Shown here piece by piece: positions 4,828 through 6,418 of a stretch of 6,418 bases of DNA. Position 1 is the stretch's first letter. Every line of letters starts with the position of its first letter. The position numbers and the translations under genes were made by a program. Under the pieces are notes generated by a model. The model had not been told where the DNA came from. It saw only the letters and a program-made list of their open reading frames with translations, and did not search any database. The DNA comes from Candidatus Parvarchaeota archaeon (GTDB taxonomy: Archaea; Nanobdellota; Nanobdellia; Pacearchaeales; GW2011-AR1), in the NCBI GenBank assembly GCA_004195435.1, contig PSPM01000019.1, forward strand, positions 1-6,418. The letters run 5' to 3'.

Positions 4828-6418
4828 ATGACATTTATAAAAAAATTGGAGATAAATGGATTCAAATCTTTTGCACAAAAAACTGAGATCCCTTTTAAAC
4901 AAGGAATAAATATTGTTGTTGGACCAAATGGTTCTGGAAAATCAAATATCTCTGATGCTCTTTGTTTTGTTCTAGGAAGAATATCTTCAAAATCAATGAG
5001 GGCACAAAAATCAAAAAATTTGATTTTCATGGGGACCAAAAATAAAAAACCAGCAAAAGAAGCTTCTGTTGAATTGGTTTTTGACAATTCAACTAATACT
5101 TTCAATATACAAACTCCGGAAATTTCTCTAAAAAGAATTGTTAGACAAAAAGGTGGAAGCATATATAAAATAAATAACGAAGTAAAAACAAGGGGGGAAG
5201 TGTTGGAATTATTAGCTCAATCAGGGATAGATCCTCACGGATTTAATCTAATTTTACAAGGACAAATTCAAGCAATTGTAAAAATGCACTCAGAAGAAAG
5301 AAGAAAAATAATAGAAGAAGTAGCAGGAATATCTATCTATGAATCTAGAAAAGAAAAATCAATTAAGGAATTAGAGAAAACAGATACAAAATTAAAAGAA
5401 ATTTCTACTGTATTAAAAGAAAGAAGATTGTTTTTAAAGAATTTAGAATACGAAAGATCTCAGGCATTAAAACACAAAGAATTAGAAAAAACAATAAAGA
5501 GATGCAAAGCTTCAATTTTAACTAAAAAAATAAATGAAAAAAATAAAGAGATAAGCTCAATAATTAAGTCCTTAGAAGAAAAATCAAAAGAAAAAGAAAA
5601 TATTAAGAAAAAAATTGAATTTATTCAAGACAAAATAGAAAAAAATAATGATAAAATAAATCAAATAAACAAACAGATTAAAAAATCAACGGGGTTAGAA
5701 CAAGAACAAGTTCATGAAATAATTTCAGATACTAAGGCAGAAATAGAAGGATTAAGAGTAAGAAGAGAAAATTATGGAAATAGGAGGATAGAGATAAAAA
5801 AAAGAATAGAAAGTATGAAAGAATCTGTTCCTCAGTACGAAAAAGAAATAAATGAATTAAGAAAAAAATCACCCCTAATAGCAAAAAAACAAGAAGAATT
5901 GAAAAAAAAGAAACAAGAATTAGAAATCTTAGGGGAACAAAGAAAATTAGCTTATACTCAAAAAACAAAAATTAATTCAGTAAAAGAAAGAATAAAAGAT
6001 AAATCAAATCAAATAACTAAAATAAATGTAGCATCAGAATCAATTATAAAACAAATAGAAGAAAATTCCCAAAATTTAATTTTTGATGACCTTGAGTCTT
6101 GTTCTAACAAAATAAAAGAATTAAGTAATGTTTTGTTACAAAAAAAGTTATCTTTAGAGAAATTTCTAGAATCAGAAATTAAGCTAGAAAAAATAATTTC
6201 TTCTTCAGAGACGCAAATTAGTTCAGCAAAAGAGATTAGAAGAAAAGTGCAGGAAATAGATATTTGTCCAATATGCCAGAATAAAATGACCGAAGAACAT
6301 TTAAAAAATGTAATAAAAAGTTCTACTGAAAAAATAATCAAATTCAATGAAAAGATAATTCCTGGAAAAGAGGGAATAGCCAATTTAAGAAAAAACAAAG
6401 AAAAAACAAGAAACGAAA
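4828..6418 (+). CDS. smc: SMC chromosome-organisation ATPase with CPxC zinc-hook motif, 3' end off window
   Basis: The first 530 residues are visible, open to the right edge. The head (about 1-170) is SMC-type: FKSFA near the N terminus, Walker A GPNGSGKS at 32-39 followed by NISDALCFVLG, and LILQGQIQAIV with Q-loop Q144, then HSEERRKIIEEVAGI. These match SMC rather than Rad50 heads. From about 175 to 479 the sequence is a long Lys/Glu-rich coiled coil. At 480-483 stands CPIC, followed by QNKMTEEH, closely resembling the Rad50 zinc hook, and coil-like sequence resumes to the edge. SMC normally has a globular hinge of about 150-200 residues near this position. The second arm, Walker B and signature motif lie off the window. 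SMC proteins dimerise, bind kleisin and hold or extrude DNA loops. The ATG at 4828 gives the family N terminus and lies 25.5 nt from a TATA box. Confidence 0.93.
   Translation, partial: MTFIKKLEINGFKSFAQKTEIPFKQGINIVVGPNGSGKSNISDALCFVLGRISSKSMRAQKSKNLIFMGTKNKKPAKEASVELVFDNSTNTFNIQTPEISLKRIVRQKGGSIYKINNEVKTRGEVLELLAQSGIDPHGFNLILQGQIQAIVKMHSEERRKIIEEVAGISIYESRKEKSIKELEKTDTKLKEISTVLKERRLFLKNLEYERSQALKHKELEKTIKRCKASILTKKINEKNKEISSIIKSLEEKSKEKENIKKKIEFIQDKIEKNNDKINQINKQIKKSTGLEQEQVHEIISDTKAEIEGLRVRRENYGNRRIEIKKRIESMKESVPQYEKEINELRKKSPLIAKKQEELKKKKQELEILGEQRKLAYTQKTKINSVKERIKDKSNQITKINVASESIIKQIEENSQNLIFDDLESCSNKIKELSNVLLQKKLSLEKFLESEIKLEKIISSSETQISSAKEIRRKVQEIDICPICQNKMTEEHLKNVIKSSTEKIIKFNEKIIPGKEGIANLRKNKEKTRNE

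Noticed and set aside
4815..5162. Minus-strand open frames inside smc (also 5732-5968 and 6009-6398)
   Set aside because: They are shadows of the Lys/Glu-rich smc frame, with Phe/Leu/Ser-rich products expected from reading that sequence backwards.
4828..6418. Calling the right-hand partial gene rad50 because of its CPxC hook
   Set aside because: The Walker A context, Q-loop region and the EERRKIIEEVAGI segment are SMC-type; only the hook resembles Rad50, and no mre11 gene is adjacent.
1..6418. CRISPR array, insertion sequence, integrase attachment site or replication origin
   Set aside because: I saw no regularly spaced repeats, transposase or integrase motifs, duplicated tRNA 3' ends or clustered origin-type repeats.

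Overview
The window looks like an AT-rich archaeal chromosome segment. Supporting signs are an initiator tRNA-Met interrupted by an intron at 37/38 inside a bulge-helix-bulge-like fold, TATA-box promoters about 25 nt upstream of start codons or mature tRNA ends, almost no Shine-Dalgarno sequences, an archaeal-type RNase HII and an archaeal/bacterial-type SMC. Arg codons are mostly AGA. Short monocistronic units and divergent proteins would fit a DPANN-like lineage (Woesearchaeota/Pacearchaeota-like), but that placement is inference from style, not from a marker phylogeny.

Layout, left to right. Positions 1-1124, minus strand: an MscS-type mechanosensitive channel, followed one base after its stop by the start of a second gene whose visible N terminus is a membrane segment and which runs off the left edge. 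Positions 1125-1203: a divergent promoter region. Positions 1204-1521, plus: a small three-helix membrane protein of unknown role, the only gene here with an obvious ribosome binding site. Positions 1537-1620, minus: tRNA-Ser(GCU). Positions 1694-2104, plus: a Nudix hydrolase resembling ADP-ribose pyrophosphatases. Positions 2164-2286, plus: the intron-bearing initiator tRNA-Met, whose last three bases are also the stop codon of the convergent gene. Positions 2284-3042, minus: a divergent proteasome-beta/HslV-like Ntn hydrolase with serine rather than threonine as predicted nucleophile. Positions 3142-3801, plus: RNase HII. Positions 3850-4779, plus: a UDP-glucuronate decarboxylase (UDP-xylose synthase) type SDR. 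Positions 4828 to the right edge, plus: the N-terminal 530 residues of an SMC protein that carries a Rad50-like CPxC zinc-hook motif near where an SMC hinge would be expected. No intergenic stretch exceeds 120 bases.

The genes do not form one pathway. They cover membrane tension relief, nucleotide clean-up, tRNA supply, proteolysis or an Ntn side reaction, RNA removal from DNA, nucleotide-sugar synthesis and chromosome organisation. What ties the region together is the promoter architecture: most units have a TATA-like octamer centred 24.5-25.5 nt from the start codon or tRNA 5' end, implying leaderless transcripts. That spacing also decides several start codons. The most interesting items are the SMC head with a zinc hook, the Ser-nucleophile proteasome-like protein, and the initiator tRNA with an intron, C33, a bulged T-stem base and a 3-base overlap with a neighbouring stop codon.
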